Made by a program: the position numbers and the translations under genes. Shown one piece after another: positions 22,341-32,606 of a DNA stretch of 64,000 nt; the stretch's first letter is position 1, and each line of letters begins with the position of its first letter. The notes under the pieces are model-generated. The model was not told the DNA's origin and made no database searches. It worked only from the letters and a program-made list of their open reading frames with translations. Location of the stretch: NCBI RefSeq assembly GCF_963676685.1, contig NC_092355.1:81311176-81375175 (forward strand), in the 5' to 3' direction. This DNA is from Mytilus edulis. Taxonomy: Eukaryota; Mollusca; Bivalvia; Mytilida; Mytilidae.

Positions 22341-22386
22341 TCTGCATCTGATAAAGGTCCTTTTTGGACCGAAACCGGTCAGGCTG
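22341..22386 (+). ncRNA. Hammerhead-like motif with altered core
   Basis: CTGATAA (22348-22354) is followed by a strong stem II, AGGTCC/GGACC with a T-rich loop, then GAAA (22371-22374) and CCGGTC ending at a possible cleavage site after 22380. Flanking TGCAT and AGGCTG can pair partly as stem I. The layout is that of a type I hammerhead with a minimal stem III. However, the core reads CTGATAA instead of CTGATGA, which changes the catalytic G8. It is therefore a decayed or inactive relative. Confidence 0.4.
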
Positions 22387-22659
22387 TAAAACATCACCAG
22401 GCGCTGTTAATTATGTGTATTGGTATACATGTATATATATTTTTATGCTTTTACCTTTTTTCTCACTGATACACATAGTTAATATGGCTTCTACTAACAA
22501 AAGCTCCATTTGGAGTTATTGTGTTTAGAGACTAGTTATGACAGTACACTTTTCCTATATTGCCAAAAGAAAGATAATTAATTTATACCCAATAACCATT
22601 TTGGCAGGCATTTTAGTTATGATTTTTCACACACAGCGATTAAAAAGTAAACCAAAGGT

Positions 22660-22960
22660 ACTAAAAATAGGAGACAACAAAAGTTACACAGCTAAACACA
22701 AAATATAAAAACATATTCTAAAGCTTTTATATAACATGTATAACTTGTGATAGTACATGTAGGCAACCTTTGTTGATTGGTTGTAGCACATACATGTACA
22801 TTTGCATGGGTTGTCATTGAAACACTATTACTGAAAAGACGACAAAAGTTACACAGCTAAACACAAAATATACATGATATTAAAACATATATATATATTC
22901 TAAAACTTTTATATAACTTGTGAAAATAAGTAGGCAACCCTTTTTGTTGATCGGTTGTTG
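22660..22960 (+). repeat. Tandem duplication, about 170 bp period
   Basis: The block beginning GACAACAAAAGTTACACAGC (about 22672) and ending near the GTAGGCAACC of 22759 is repeated at 22841-22945, with GTAGGCAACC again near 22931. The copies differ by small indels and a TATATA expansion. No coding potential. Confidence 0.6.
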
Positions 22961-23021
22961 AATGTGCATTTCACTAAAAATCTCCTTGTAGATACTGTTA
23001 TAGTATTAAGAATCCAATCCC

Positions 23022-23655
23022 ACAAAACATAGAGAATACAGAATAAAACAGTGCTAAAAATAGAGAATACAGAATAAAACAGTGCTAAAAATAGAGAATA
23101 CAGAATAAAACTGCTAAAAATAGAGAATACAGAATAAAACTGCTAAAAATAGAGAATACAGAATAAAACTGCAAAAAAAAGAGAATACAGAATGAAGCAG
23201 TGCTAAAATAGAGAATACAGAATAAAACAGTGCTAAAATAGAGAATAAAACAGTGCTAAAAATAGAGAATACAAAATAAAACAGTGCAAAATATAAACTA
23301 CAGAATAAAACTGCTAAAAATAGAAGATACAGAATAAAACAGTGCTAAAATAGAGAATACAGAATAAAACAATGCTAAAAATAGAGAATACAGATTAAAA
23401 CAGTGCTAAAATAGAGAATACAGAATAAAATAGTGCTAAAATAGAGAATACAGAATAAATCAGTGCAAAAAATAGAGAATACAGAATAAAACAGTGCTAA
23501 AATAGAGAATACAGAATAAAACAGTGCTAAAATAGAGAATACAGAATAAATCAGTGCAAAAAATAGAGAATACAGAATAAAACAGTGCTAAAATAGAGAA
23601 TACAGAATAAAACAGTGCTAAAATAGAGAATACAGAATAAAACAGTGCTAAAATG
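23022..23655 (+). repeat. Minisatellite, 29-31 bp unit, about 20 copies
   Basis: The unit is roughly AGAGAATACAGAATAAAACA plus GTGCTAAAAT. Units vary by one or two bases, or by loss of the CAGTG part. It lies upstream of ZF-A. Confidence 0.85.
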
Positions 23656-23743
23656 TATCAAAAATAATAAATGGATAAGGAAAACATATTCCATCTGATG
23701 AGTTAAGCCTTTTTCAACTGATTTTTATAGTTTGTTCTTATGT

Positions 23744-24110
23744 TGTACTGTTATACCACAGTCCCAGGTTAGGGGAGGGTTGGGATCCCGCTAACATTGT
23801 TGAACTGGCCTCATTATCTATGTACATGAATGTGCCTGTCCCAAGTCAGGAGCCTGTAATTCAGTGGTTGTCGTTTGTTTAAGTGTAACATATATTTGTT
23901 TTTCGTTCATTTTTTTATATAAATAAGGCCGTTAGTTTTCTCGTTTGAAGTTTTACATTGTCTTATCGGGGCCTGTTATAACTGACTATGCGGTATGGGC
24001 TTTGCTCATTGTTGAAGGCCGTACGCTGACCTATAGCTGTTAATGTTTGTTTCATTTTGGTCTTTTGTGGATAGTTGTCTCATTGGCAATCATACCACAT
24101 CTTCTTTTTT
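23744..24110 (-). repeat. Dispersed bivalve repeat (same family as 16745-17005)
   Basis: It starts with ATACCACAGTCCCAGG and ends CAATCATACCACATCTTCTT. It is the reverse complement of the repeat at the H1 array edge and is longer here. A 45-bp relative of its end is present in every H1 spacer. It lies directly before the first recognised ZF-A exon. Confidence 0.7.
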
Positions 24111-24175
24111 ATATAGATAACTTATCATGATTAAAAGTATGCTAAGTAATGATGAAAATTTTATTTAATTTTCAG

Positions 24176-24236
24176 CTGAGACAATAATAAGATGCCAGAT
24201 TCAATTCAGAAATGTTGGGATGGATTAAAGAAAAAG
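24176..24236 (+). CDS. ZF-A exon 1: start codon exon
   Basis: The exon follows a TTTTCAG acceptor (24169-24175), carries 16 nt of 5' leader and then ATG at 24192. It encodes MPDSIQKCWDGLKKK and ends at AAAAAG/GTATC (phase 0). The acceptor means there is at least one untranslated exon further upstream, which I could not find. Support comes from ZF-B, whose matching exon at 63981-64000 ends W-D-D-F-R-E-K before a GT donor in the same phase. The start choice rests on the in-frame ATG right after the acceptor. Confidence 0.7.
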
Positions 24237-24732
24237 GTATCAAGTATAGAATTATGGTTAATATAAAAATAATTAAAATTGTCCAAATTACGTTCTTTGT
24301 CTGGCCTGCGACGAAAGTCTCAATGCGAGACATAGGGATTTCTTTTCCAACAACTGTGTAAAATATTATTAAAGTTTTGAGATTAGGACAGTTTCTCAGA
24401 AACTGTTTATGGTAGGCCACTGATATTTGGTCTATGGTTTTATATGGTAGGTATACATGTCAAACACCTTTCACCAGACATTAACATCATTTCTTGGTTC
24501 ACTGAACAGATGAACTTTTTGAGACAAATTCTGTTTCTCAGTAACATGTAGTAAGTTACTTTACGTGACTTTTTTGCATTAAGATACTATAAGCAGTATA
24601 TAATCTATAATATGTGTATGTAATTATTTAAAAAGGCAAGACATTCCATTGTATTTACTCTTTAAGTTGTTTTGAATATTAATAATTTAAAACCACGGTT
24701 TTTATCTAACGTTGTCAAAGGTTGAAATTTTT
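24237..24732. other. ZF-A intron 1, anonymous part
   Basis: AT-rich intron sequence. No repeat or gene recognised; the minus-strand frame at 24172-24420 has no homology I can see. Confidence 0.4.
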
Positions 24733-24902
24733 GCCATTTTAGATAGATAATATACGTATAGTGTCTTGAAATATGAAATTTATTTGTATGAGGCTTAGAA
24801 ACGGGAAAATGCGAGGTTCTACCGAGCCGAATACAAATAAATTTCATATTTCAAGACACTATACGTATATTGTCTAATTATAAACATATCTATCTAAAAT
24901 GG
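24733..24902. mobile_element. Fold-back element with 39-bp perfect arms
   Basis: Arms 24751-24789 and 24831-24869 are perfect reverse complements around a 41-bp loop. An outer pair, GCCATTTTAGATAGATA (24733-24749) and its complement (24886-24902), extends the structure, with about 16 bases inserted on the right. This looks like a small inverted-repeat DNA transposon. No coding content and no clear target duplication. Confidence 0.65.
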
Positions 24903-25540
24903 CAAAATGAAAAAAATATATATAACAAAAATTGTTAAAAAACAGTGTTTGGAATTTCCCTCTTGAGGTACCATTTTGGGGTATTTCCCTATGAGTGTAG
25001 TGCAGGCGATAAGACATTGACATATTAAGGAATTAGAAAGGGAAAATGAACTTAATTAATAATATTTGATAATCATGGTATATAAATAACCAATTTGAAG
25101 ACATAAAAGTTTGACCATTGTTACTTAACGTTGTCATGGTCGTGTTGTGACGTTGTTAATGAATTACAATAAGGAGGCGGGGTTTATAGGTTAGTTGGGG
25201 TCATTGACGTATAAAGCTAACGTTTATACGTATAGCTTTATCTGTATAGTAAAATAGCTGATTGCAGTATAATATTATTTTGGACTTGTATTATGTTTGA
25301 CTTCGGGTTTACATAATATGTTCATCCTATTTTGACTATTAATATTACAGATTCAATCTTAATAAAGGAAAACTTATATGTCCTTCCAAATACTGATTCA
25401 ATTCCTAACATCACTTAAAAGACATTTATTGTCTAAATCCAGATATGGTGTTACAATTTGTACACCTCATGTATGTGGTATACATGGTATATATACCATC
25501 TTTTCGGCAGATTAGTAACAAGTGAAACTGCCAGCTACTG
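24903..25540. other. No gene seen in this part of ZF-A intron 1
   Basis: Unassigned AT-rich intron sequence. Confidence 0.35.
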
Positions 25541-25982
25541 CTCACTGATGATACCCCCGCCGCAAGTGGATAATATTAATAGTGTAAAAATATGCAAGTG
25601 TTCGGTAAACAGGAAGTTGTCGAGTGATGAATCTGAAAACGCATCACACAGTATAGGTGACTTATATAAATCCTGAAACCAAATTTCAGAAATCCTTGTA
25701 TTGTAGTTCCTGAGAAAAATGTGACAAAAATTTTCAACTTGGCTATCATGTGTAAAATCATACAAGTGTTCGGTAAACAGGAAGTTGTCAAGTGATCAAT
25801 CTGAAAACGCATCACACGGTATAGCTGACTTAGATAAACCATGAAACCAAATTACAGAAATCCTTGTATAGTAGTTCCTGAGAAAAATATTCATGGGACG
25901 GACAGACTGACTGACGGACTGATGGAAGGACAGACAGAGGTAAAACAGTATACCCCCCCTTTTTTAAAGCGGGGGTATAATT
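25540..25982 (+). repeat. Dispersed repeat with internal 176-bp duplication
   Basis: The block containing CAAGTGTTCGGTAAACAGGA occurs at about 25591 and 25763, each followed by TCTGAAAACGCATCACAC and ATTCCTGAGAAAAAT-like text. The repeat ends in a GACGGACAGACTGACTG stretch and CCCCTTTTTTAAAGCGGGGG. It is a noncoding bivalve-type element; the small frames inside are artefacts. Confidence 0.6.
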
Positions 25983-26091
25983 AAGATCCATTTTGTAACA
26001 TTAGGTGTTCTATTTATTGTCAATCGCCAAGGCTGTCAGCAGTGTGTTGTTCAACATGCTACACCATTAACATTCTTTGTTTTTTTTCAAG

Positions 26092-26170
26092 GTGTTGGAG
26101 TTTGATCAGAAATACCCAACAGCCCATGTGATTTGTCTTGCCTGGATAGATAACAGTATCGTTTGTGAAG
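26092..26170 (+). CDS. ZF-A exon 2: conserved N-terminal module
   Basis: A 79-bp exon between TTTTTTTCAAG and GTAATAAG, entering in phase 0 and leaving in phase 1. It encodes VLEFDQKYPTAHVICLAW followed by IDNSIVCE and one base of a glycine codon. The paralogous ZF-B exon at 63379-63457 has exactly the same length and phases, and about 21 of 26 residues match, including PTAHVICLAWIDN. Such exon conservation with changed codons shows real coding sequence. The domain is not one I can name. Its KKK-hydrophobic-beta pattern faintly recalls the second half of a MADS box. Confidence 0.85.
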
Positions 26171-26289
26171 GTAATAAGTTAATACTGTGTGAGTTGTGAA
26201 GGTAAAGGGGGTCATTACAGTTTGAAATCATCTCTAGCTATAGACAAAGGGATTATTACAGTTTGACATCATCTCTATCAAAATGCAGT

Positions 26290-27260
26290 TTTTATACGCT
26301 CGTCTTTTAGACGGGACGTATTATGGTATACTGTTGTCCGTCTGTCAGTCCGTCCACAGTTTGGTCAATAACTCAAAAACACTTTCACCAATTTCCATGA
26401 AACTTAAGTGAATTGTTTATATCTATTGATGTAAGCTCCCTTTCTTTTTTTTTAATTTAGATTTTAAGTTTTGTATTTATGGGGCTTTATTCATAAAAAA
26501 AGGGGGGATTTTCAACATTTCGGACAATAACTCAAAAAGGTTTTCACCAATGTCCATGAAACTTTGGTGAATTGTTTATATCTATTGATGTAAGCTCTCT
26601 TACGTTTGTTTTTAATTTCAGATTTTAAGTTTTGGATTTATGGGGCTTTATTCATAAAAAAGGGGGGATTTTCAACACTTCGGACAATAACTCGAAAAGG
26701 CTTTCACCAATGTCCATGAAACTTTGGTGAATTGTTTATATCTATTGATGTAAGCTCCCTTTCAATTTTTATAAATTTCGGATTTTAAGTTTTGGATTTA
26801 TGGGGCTTTATTCATAAAAAAGGGGGATTTTTAACACCTCGGACAATAACTCAAAAAGGCTTTCACCAATGTCCATGAAACTTTGGTGAATTGTTTATAT
26901 CTATTGATGTAAGCTCCCTTTGAATTTTTATAAATTTCGGATTTTAAGTTTTGGATTTATGGGGCTTTATTCATAAAAAAGGGGGATTTTTAACACCTCG
27001 GACAATAACTCAAAAAGACTTTCACCAATGTCCATGAAACTTTGGTGAATTGTTTATATCCATTGGTGTAAGCTCCCTTTCAATTTTTATGAATTTCAGA
27101 TTTAACATTTCCGTGTTATGAATTTTTATGCTTAAAAAAGGGGGATTTTCCAATTATGCAACTTTGATGAATTGTTTATATCTATTGAACTTAATAGTGC
27201 CAATTTTTTTGTGCATTTTTATTTATTATTTGGGGGGGGGGACATTTGACAGGGCTCACA
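26290..27260 (+). repeat. Dispersed repeat with about five 160-bp tandem units
   Basis: It starts TTTTATACGCTCGTCTTTTA. CGGACAATAA-anchored units begin at 26521, 26681, 26840 and 26999 (160, 159 and 159 bp apart). A diverged first unit lies near 26361 and a decayed last one ends near 27200. Each contains ACTCAAAAAG, CACCAATGTCCATGAAACTT and a G-run. Noncoding intron filler. Confidence 0.75.
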
Positions 27261-27329
27261 CTATTTCTAGTTGATCATATAAATTCATTTAAAGCATAAA
27301 AGACAAGTTTAAAGAGCAACAGGCGTATC

Positions 27330-27895
27330 ATGCGCTAAAGCGCAGCCCTTTATTGGTTTATAACTCAAAAAATGAAGCATTTACTTTAAAGCAAATCTGA
27401 AGGGGTTGACATGTTTATCAGGTCAAGATCTATCTGCCCTGAAATTTTCAGATGGATTGGACAACATGTTGTTGGGTTGCTGCCCCCAATTGGTAATTTT
27501 AAGGAAATTTTGTCGTTTTTTATTAATATCTTGAATATTATTATAGACAGAGATAAAGTGTTAACAGCAATAATGTACAGCAAAGTAAGATCTAAAAAAG
27601 ACAACATGACCAAAATGGTCAATAAACCACCTAAGGAGTTATTGTCCTTTATAGTCAATTTTTAACAATTTTCATAAAAATGTAAATTTTTACTAAGATT
27701 TTCCACTGAAATTTACTGGGCCAAGTTCATTGTAGATAGAGATAATTGTAAGCAGCAAGAAGTTCAGTAAAGTAAGATGAACAAACACATCACCATTACC
27801 AAAACACAATTTTGTCATGTATTCATCTGCTTCCTTTGTTTAATATTCACATTTAGACCAAGGTGAGCGACACAGCCTCTTTAGAGCCTCTAGTT
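27330..27895 (+). repeat. Fragment of the AGCTCACC...CTCTAGTT repeat family, copy 1
   Basis: It ends AGGTGAGCGACACAGCCTCT then TTAGAGCCTCTAGTT, like 31181-32452 and the reverse of 62605-63310. The frames at 27386-27665 on both strands are shadows of this repeat; related broken frames occur in the other copies. Confidence 0.75.
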
Positions 27896-27969
27896 AGATT
27901 ATTCTTTAATATTTGTCTAAACAGCAATTTCAATCAAGTTTAATTTTAAGTTTGCTTCATACATTGCAG

Positions 27970-28116
27970 GTAGTGATAAAATTAAAAAGACGTCACTAGA
28001 ACCAATAAAGGAGAAATACAAGAACCGTCTAGCAGTGTGTACCTCTGCACCTGTTACACCTCGTCATGAGAACCCTCTAGCAGTGTGTACCTCTCCACCT
28101 TTTACAATTCCTCAAG
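27970..28116 (+). CDS. ZF-A exon 3
   Basis: A 147-bp phase 1-1 exon between ACATTGCAG and GTAAGACC. With the split glycine codon it reads GSDKIKKTSLEPIKEKYKNR, then two copies of an LAVCTSxP motif (LAVCTSAPV and LAVCTSPPF) about 15 residues apart. This is a short internal duplication of roughly 45 bp. The first half aligns with ZF-B exon 3 (KEKYKNRL against RKKYKALL). It is polar and probably extended; no known domain. Confidence 0.8.
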
Positions 28117-29080
28117 GTAAGACCAAACAACATCAATGTGTATAATGATTTTCCAACAATTCTAATTATACCCCATGCATTACAGTTGTGGAGGGTATAA
28201 CGTTTATCAACATTCCAAATTTAATAAGACTAACCATAACTATGGATGGAAGTGATAATAAGAAAAAGGAGAGCAAGGGAGACAACTCTTTAAGTCAATT
28301 ATACGTTTGTAAAAGTCAAGTTTCATCAATGTATTTTAAGCATTTACCTGAAACGGATTGGAAATAGTCTATGTTACCTTGAAGCTTAGAATACATTTAT
28401 GAAAATGGTTGACACAAACGTACTGATGATTTTAAGAGTTATTTCCCTTAATCAAGGTCTACCTCCTTAAGAAAGTTATTAGAATTTCAAAAACTTTTCC
28501 ACAAAGTGAATATTTGTGGACCTGCCCCCTCTGTTGATGGAATGTAAGATCGCTATGTTTCGATAAAAGTCTAAGGCTCAAAAAAAGGAAGATGTGGTTT
28601 GATTGCCATCGAGACAACTCAATAAATCTCTCATTGCTCCTGTTTTCTAACATACAAAAGTTGGAGATCATAAGGCTGTTTCAAATATTAACACATGGTG
28701 AGGGAGTGTTTTTTCCCCATAGAATTTGTTAGAATTGTATGTAAAATATCAAATTTTATTTAAAGGTTGGTGGAGTCTAAAAACAATGCTTCTCTTCTAA
28801 ACTTGCATTTAATTCTGAAACACACCTATTGAAACAATTTGACATCGTAATTTTGTTTTGCTGAACAATGAAATATCAGCTTTGGCAATGTTTAACTTTA
28901 TTGAAAAGTTGCCGCAATCTCATTGGTCAAGTGGAGCAAACCTACAGGGTCAATTAAAAATAAGACAAAATGAAGTTAAAGTTGGATATTTACGTTTTTT
29001 TCTAGCTTGACAGAGTCATAAAGTGAGACCTAGGTATGCTGTTTCCAGCTTTGGCGACGGCGGCGTCAACAATGTATTAG
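28117..29080. other. ZF-A intron 3, no gene seen
   Basis: AT-rich intron DNA. The minus frame at 28459-28671 has no recognisable features. Confidence 0.35.
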
Positions 29081-29084
29081 TTAA

Positions 29085-29575
29085 TGATTAGGTCTAGTTT
29101 ATGGTGAACTACTAGTGATAAGTCAAAGATAATTGGTATGCAGTTGTATAAGTATTGGCACATCTCATTACCATGGAGATTATTTGACCCCGCCCCCTCA
29201 GTTATGGTATATTGACTTTGAAACTTTTGGTTAGTTTTCATGTATTAGTTTGTGATTAGGTCAGTTGATGGGGAACCAGTAGTGGTAGGTCAATGATACT
29301 TTGTATGCAGTTGTATTAACATTGGCACCTCTCATTACCATGGAATTTTTTTACCCTTCCCCTCAGTTATGGTTCATTGACTTTGAAATTTTGCTTAGTT
29401 TACTTGTATTAATTTGTGGTAAGGTTTGTTTAAAGAGAACTACTTATGATATAAAGTCAATGGTATTTAGTATGCAGCTGTATTAGCATTGGCAAATCTC
29501 ATTTCCATGGAGATTGTTTAGCCATGTACTTCCAGTCATAGTTCATTGACTTTGAATATTTGCTAAACTTACATG
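29085..29575 (+). repeat. Three tandem units of about 165 bp
   Basis: Units start near 29091, 29256 and 29421, and each contains GTATGCAG, CATTGGCA, CATGGA and CATTGACTTTGAA in order. Copies are roughly 75 percent alike by eye. Noncoding. Confidence 0.65.
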
Positions 29576-29705
29576 TTAAAGTGTTGCTATTTTTTATTTC
29601 AACATTTGCATTATTGAAATTATAAAAAAGCGAGACATATTTCTGTAATAACAGTTTATTATGTTTGCTGTTATGGTCATTAATTATTTTTTCTTTTCTA
29701 TTAAG

Positions 29706-30416
29706 GTACCAAAGGTAAAGATGTAGCTTCAGCCAATCTACCTGTTCTGCAGTTGACGCTACAGGTTGTAAATGCTCCAGCTACGAATAATGTTGACACT
29801 AATGACAAACAGACACATGATAAAAGTAACACCCCTGCTGTGGCACAGTTAAGTTTATCTGCTCTGAATACTTCAACATTATTTTCCAAGGAGAAGCCTG
29901 ATGATCCAAAAATCATTTCTTCCGCACCAAGTCCAGTGGGTGTAAATAAATCACCGATGCCATGCATAGTGCAGTTAAAACATCTAGCTGCTAATACTTC
30001 AACAATAAAAACAAGAGGCAGAACAGAAAAGGAGAAATATAATCAAAAGAAACATTGTGTTCCGATGGTGACACGGTCATGTAAATCTAATGGAAAACGT
30101 TCAACTGTCCAACCTACAGTAGGTAATGTCAAGGATAAAAACGACACAGAGACTTATGGACAAATGAAAAATTCACCTACTTTGTCAACTATATCAGATG
30201 GGGAGTGTTCATCCACCAAAGATCCAGGAATTGGTACCAAGGAGAAATATACTCCAACAAAACCAATTGCAGTTATAAGCCAGTCAAGTCCATCTAGTTC
30301 AAATAACTCAGATCCTGATATTATCATACCTCTTGAGTCTATTAAAACTGAAAGCATTTTGGAAACCAGTCTTTCTGACGAATACGATTCAGCTGTTGAC
30401 AGTGAAGAGTTGTCCA
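29706..30416 (+). CDS. ZF-A exon 4: low-complexity linker
   Basis: A 711-bp exon (phase 1-1) from CTATTAAG/GTACC to TTGTCCA/GTAAGT, encoding residues 91-327. It is serine/threonine/asparagine-rich and predicted disordered. Recognisable pieces are shared with ZF-B exon 4: KEKYxxxK followed by PMVTRS (around residue 210) and KEKYTPTKPIAV. At the end, IKTESILETSLSDEYD precedes EELSS at the splice site. The same closing motif (IKIEPELETSYSDEEH, DEDLSS) ends exon 5. The acidic SxSDE tail and the IKxE motif are possible SUMO or cofactor docking sites, by inference only. If the intron were retained the protein would end one codon into it (AAG TAG). Confidence 0.85.
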
Positions 30417-30810
30417 GTAAGTAGTCTCAACCATTTCTATAAATATGCATGCACAGTTTTGAAATAATATGTCTAATATGTTTAGTGAAAAGCTACAGCA
30501 TGTTTGCAGGTAACAACTGGCAAGACACTGGCGGTGTGTTAAAAGGGTTTATTTCCAATGGGGTCCTTTTAGTGAAAAATACATCTTACATATCGATAAA
30601 AAAATAAGCAACATGGCATTAAATTTATAATTTGTAATAGTATCAAAACAACAAATATAATGCATAATAGAGATGGGTCATTGTGTACATATACCAAGAG
30701 GAAACTTTGTGAAGAGCTTTAATATTTATCGTTCCATTGTGTTCGAGAGAAAAAGTGGACATTGTGGCAAATAGATCAATATTTTTAAAGTAAACCCACA
30801 GTCTGTCATC

Positions 30811-31180
30811 CTCTTCAACTTCGTACTTTGGACTTTTTAACATTTTTTTTATTCAAGCGTCACTGATGAGTCTTTTGTAGACGAAACATGTGTCTGGTGT
30901 AAATATAAAATTTCAATCCTGGTTTCTGTGATGAGTTTATTTACAACCACTGGGTCGATGACACTGCTGGTGGAGTTTTAATACCCAATAGTCAGCACTT
31001 CTGTGTTGACATGAGTTATCATTGATATGTTCATAAATATAAATTAACTGTTAACAAAACTTTGAATTTCTGTAATACTAAGGCTTTTCTACCTCAGGAA
31101 TAGATTACGTTGCTGTTTTTGGCAAAACTGAATGTTTGGTTCTCAATGCTCTTCAACTTTGTACTTTATTTGGCTTTTTT
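30811..31180 (+). mobile_element. Retrozyme, just over one 338-bp unit
   Basis: CTCTTCAACT followed by TTATTTGGCTTTTT-like text ends one unit at 30811-30850 and again at 31149-31180, giving a 338-bp period. Between them lies an intact hammerhead (30857-30900) and a noncoding body with CAACCACTGGGTCGATGACA. Tandem noncoding units carrying type I hammerheads are retrozymes, known from plants and from bivalves. This copy appears cut at its right end by another repeat at 31181. Confidence 0.75.
30857..30900 (+). ncRNA. Type I hammerhead ribozyme, intact core
   Basis: Stem I is GCGTCA (30857-30862) with TGGTGT (30895-30900), including G-U pairs. The core CTGATGA is at 30863-30869. Stem II is GTC/GAC around TTTTGTA. 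GAAA is at 30883-30886. Stem III is a minimal CA/TG pair next to the A-U closing pair, and the site GTC is at 30892-30894 with cleavage expected after 30894. All catalytic core bases are present. Such short stem III versions act best as dimers. Confidence 0.85.
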
Positions 31181-32452
31181 AGCTCACCTAGCCTAAAAGG
31201 CCAAGTAAGCTTTTCTCATCACTTGGCTTCCGTCGTCCGTTGTCATTAACTTTTATTACAAAAATCTTTTTCTCTAAAACTACTGGGCCAAATTAAACCA
31301 AACTTGGCCACAATGATCATTGATGTATCTAGTTAAAAAAAAATGTTTTTTGACCCGGCCAACCAACCAAGACGGACCCCATGGCTAAAAATAGAACATA
31401 GGGGTAAAATGCAGTTTTTGGCTTATAACTCAAAAACCAAAGCAATTAGATCAAATCTGACATGGTGTAAAATTTTTTATCAGGTCGAGATCGATCTGCC
31501 CTGAAATTTTCAGATGAATCAGACAACCCATTGTTGGGTTGCTGCCCCTAAATTGGTAATTTTAAGGAAATTTTACTGTTTTTGGTTGTTATCTTGAATA
31601 TTATTATAGATGGAGATAAACTGTAAACAGCAATAATGTTCAGCAAAGTAAGATTTACAAATAAGTCAACATGACCAAAATGGTCAGTTGACCCCTTTAG
31701 GAGTTATTGTCCTTTATAGTCATTTTTAACTAATTTCGTAAATCTCCATGATCTTTTACAAAATCTTCTCCTCTGAAACTCTTGGGCCAAATTAATCCAA
31801 ACTTGGCCACTACCATCTTTGGGGTATTAATTTTAAAAAATGTGTCCGGTGACCCAGCATCAAACCGAGATGGCCGCCACGGCTAAAAATAGAACATGGA
31901 GGTTAAATGCAGTTTTTGGTTATTACTCAAAAACCAAAGCATTTAGAGCAAATCTGACAGGGATAAAATTGTTTATCTGGTCAAGATCTATCTGCCCTGA
32001 AATTTTAAGATGAATGGGACAACCCGTTGTTGGGTTGCTGCCCCTGAATTGGTAATTTTAAGGAAATTTTGCTGTTTTTGGATATTATCTTGAATATTAT
32101 TATGGATAGAGATAAACTGTAAACAGCAATAATGTACAGCAATTTAAGACTAAAAAATAAGTCAAAATGACCAAAATGGTCAATTGACCCCCTAGAAGTT
32201 ATTGTCCTTTATAATCAATTTTTAACAATTTTCATAAAATTTGTAAATTTTTACTAACATTTTCCACTGAAACTACTCGGACAAGTTCATTATAGATAGA
32301 GATAATTGTAAGCAGCAAGAACGTTCAGTAAAGTAAGATGTACAAACACATCACAATCACCTAAACACAATTTTGTCATGAACTGTCTGCTTCCTTTGTT
32401 TAATTCACATATACCAAGGTGAGCGACACAGGCTCTTTAGAGCCTCTAGTTA
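31181..32452 (+). repeat. AGCTCACC...CTCTAGTT dispersed repeat, long copy
   Basis: It begins AGCTCACCTAGCCTAAAAGG and ends GAGCGACACAGGCTCTTTAG then AGCCTCTAGTT. It is built from two internal copies of about 530 bp, each with TGGGCCAAATTA, CAGATGAAT, GTTGGGTTGCTGCCCC and TTATTGTCCTTTAT. It lies in ZF-A intron 4 next to the retrozyme. I recognise it as an abundant mussel repeat. Confidence 0.8.
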
Positions 32453-32606
32453 TCGTTCTTAATGGAAAAAAAACCATGCTGACTCCTCGATCATAGTTGA
32501 ATGGTCATTCCACAATTAATGATGAACAAGAGACATGTGTTTCCACCACTCCCTTTTTCCCATTAAACATGATAAACCTATTTTAATGATTGCATTGTTT
32601 TACTAG

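Noticed and set aside
23696-23740. Hammerhead candidate at CTGATGAGTTAAGCC
   Set aside because: CTGATGAG is present by chance but there is no stem II partner or GAAA downstream.
27386-27665. 90- and 84-codon frames, and the similar 99-codon frame at 62888
   Set aside because: They lie in the AGCTCACC repeat family; other copies have these frames broken.
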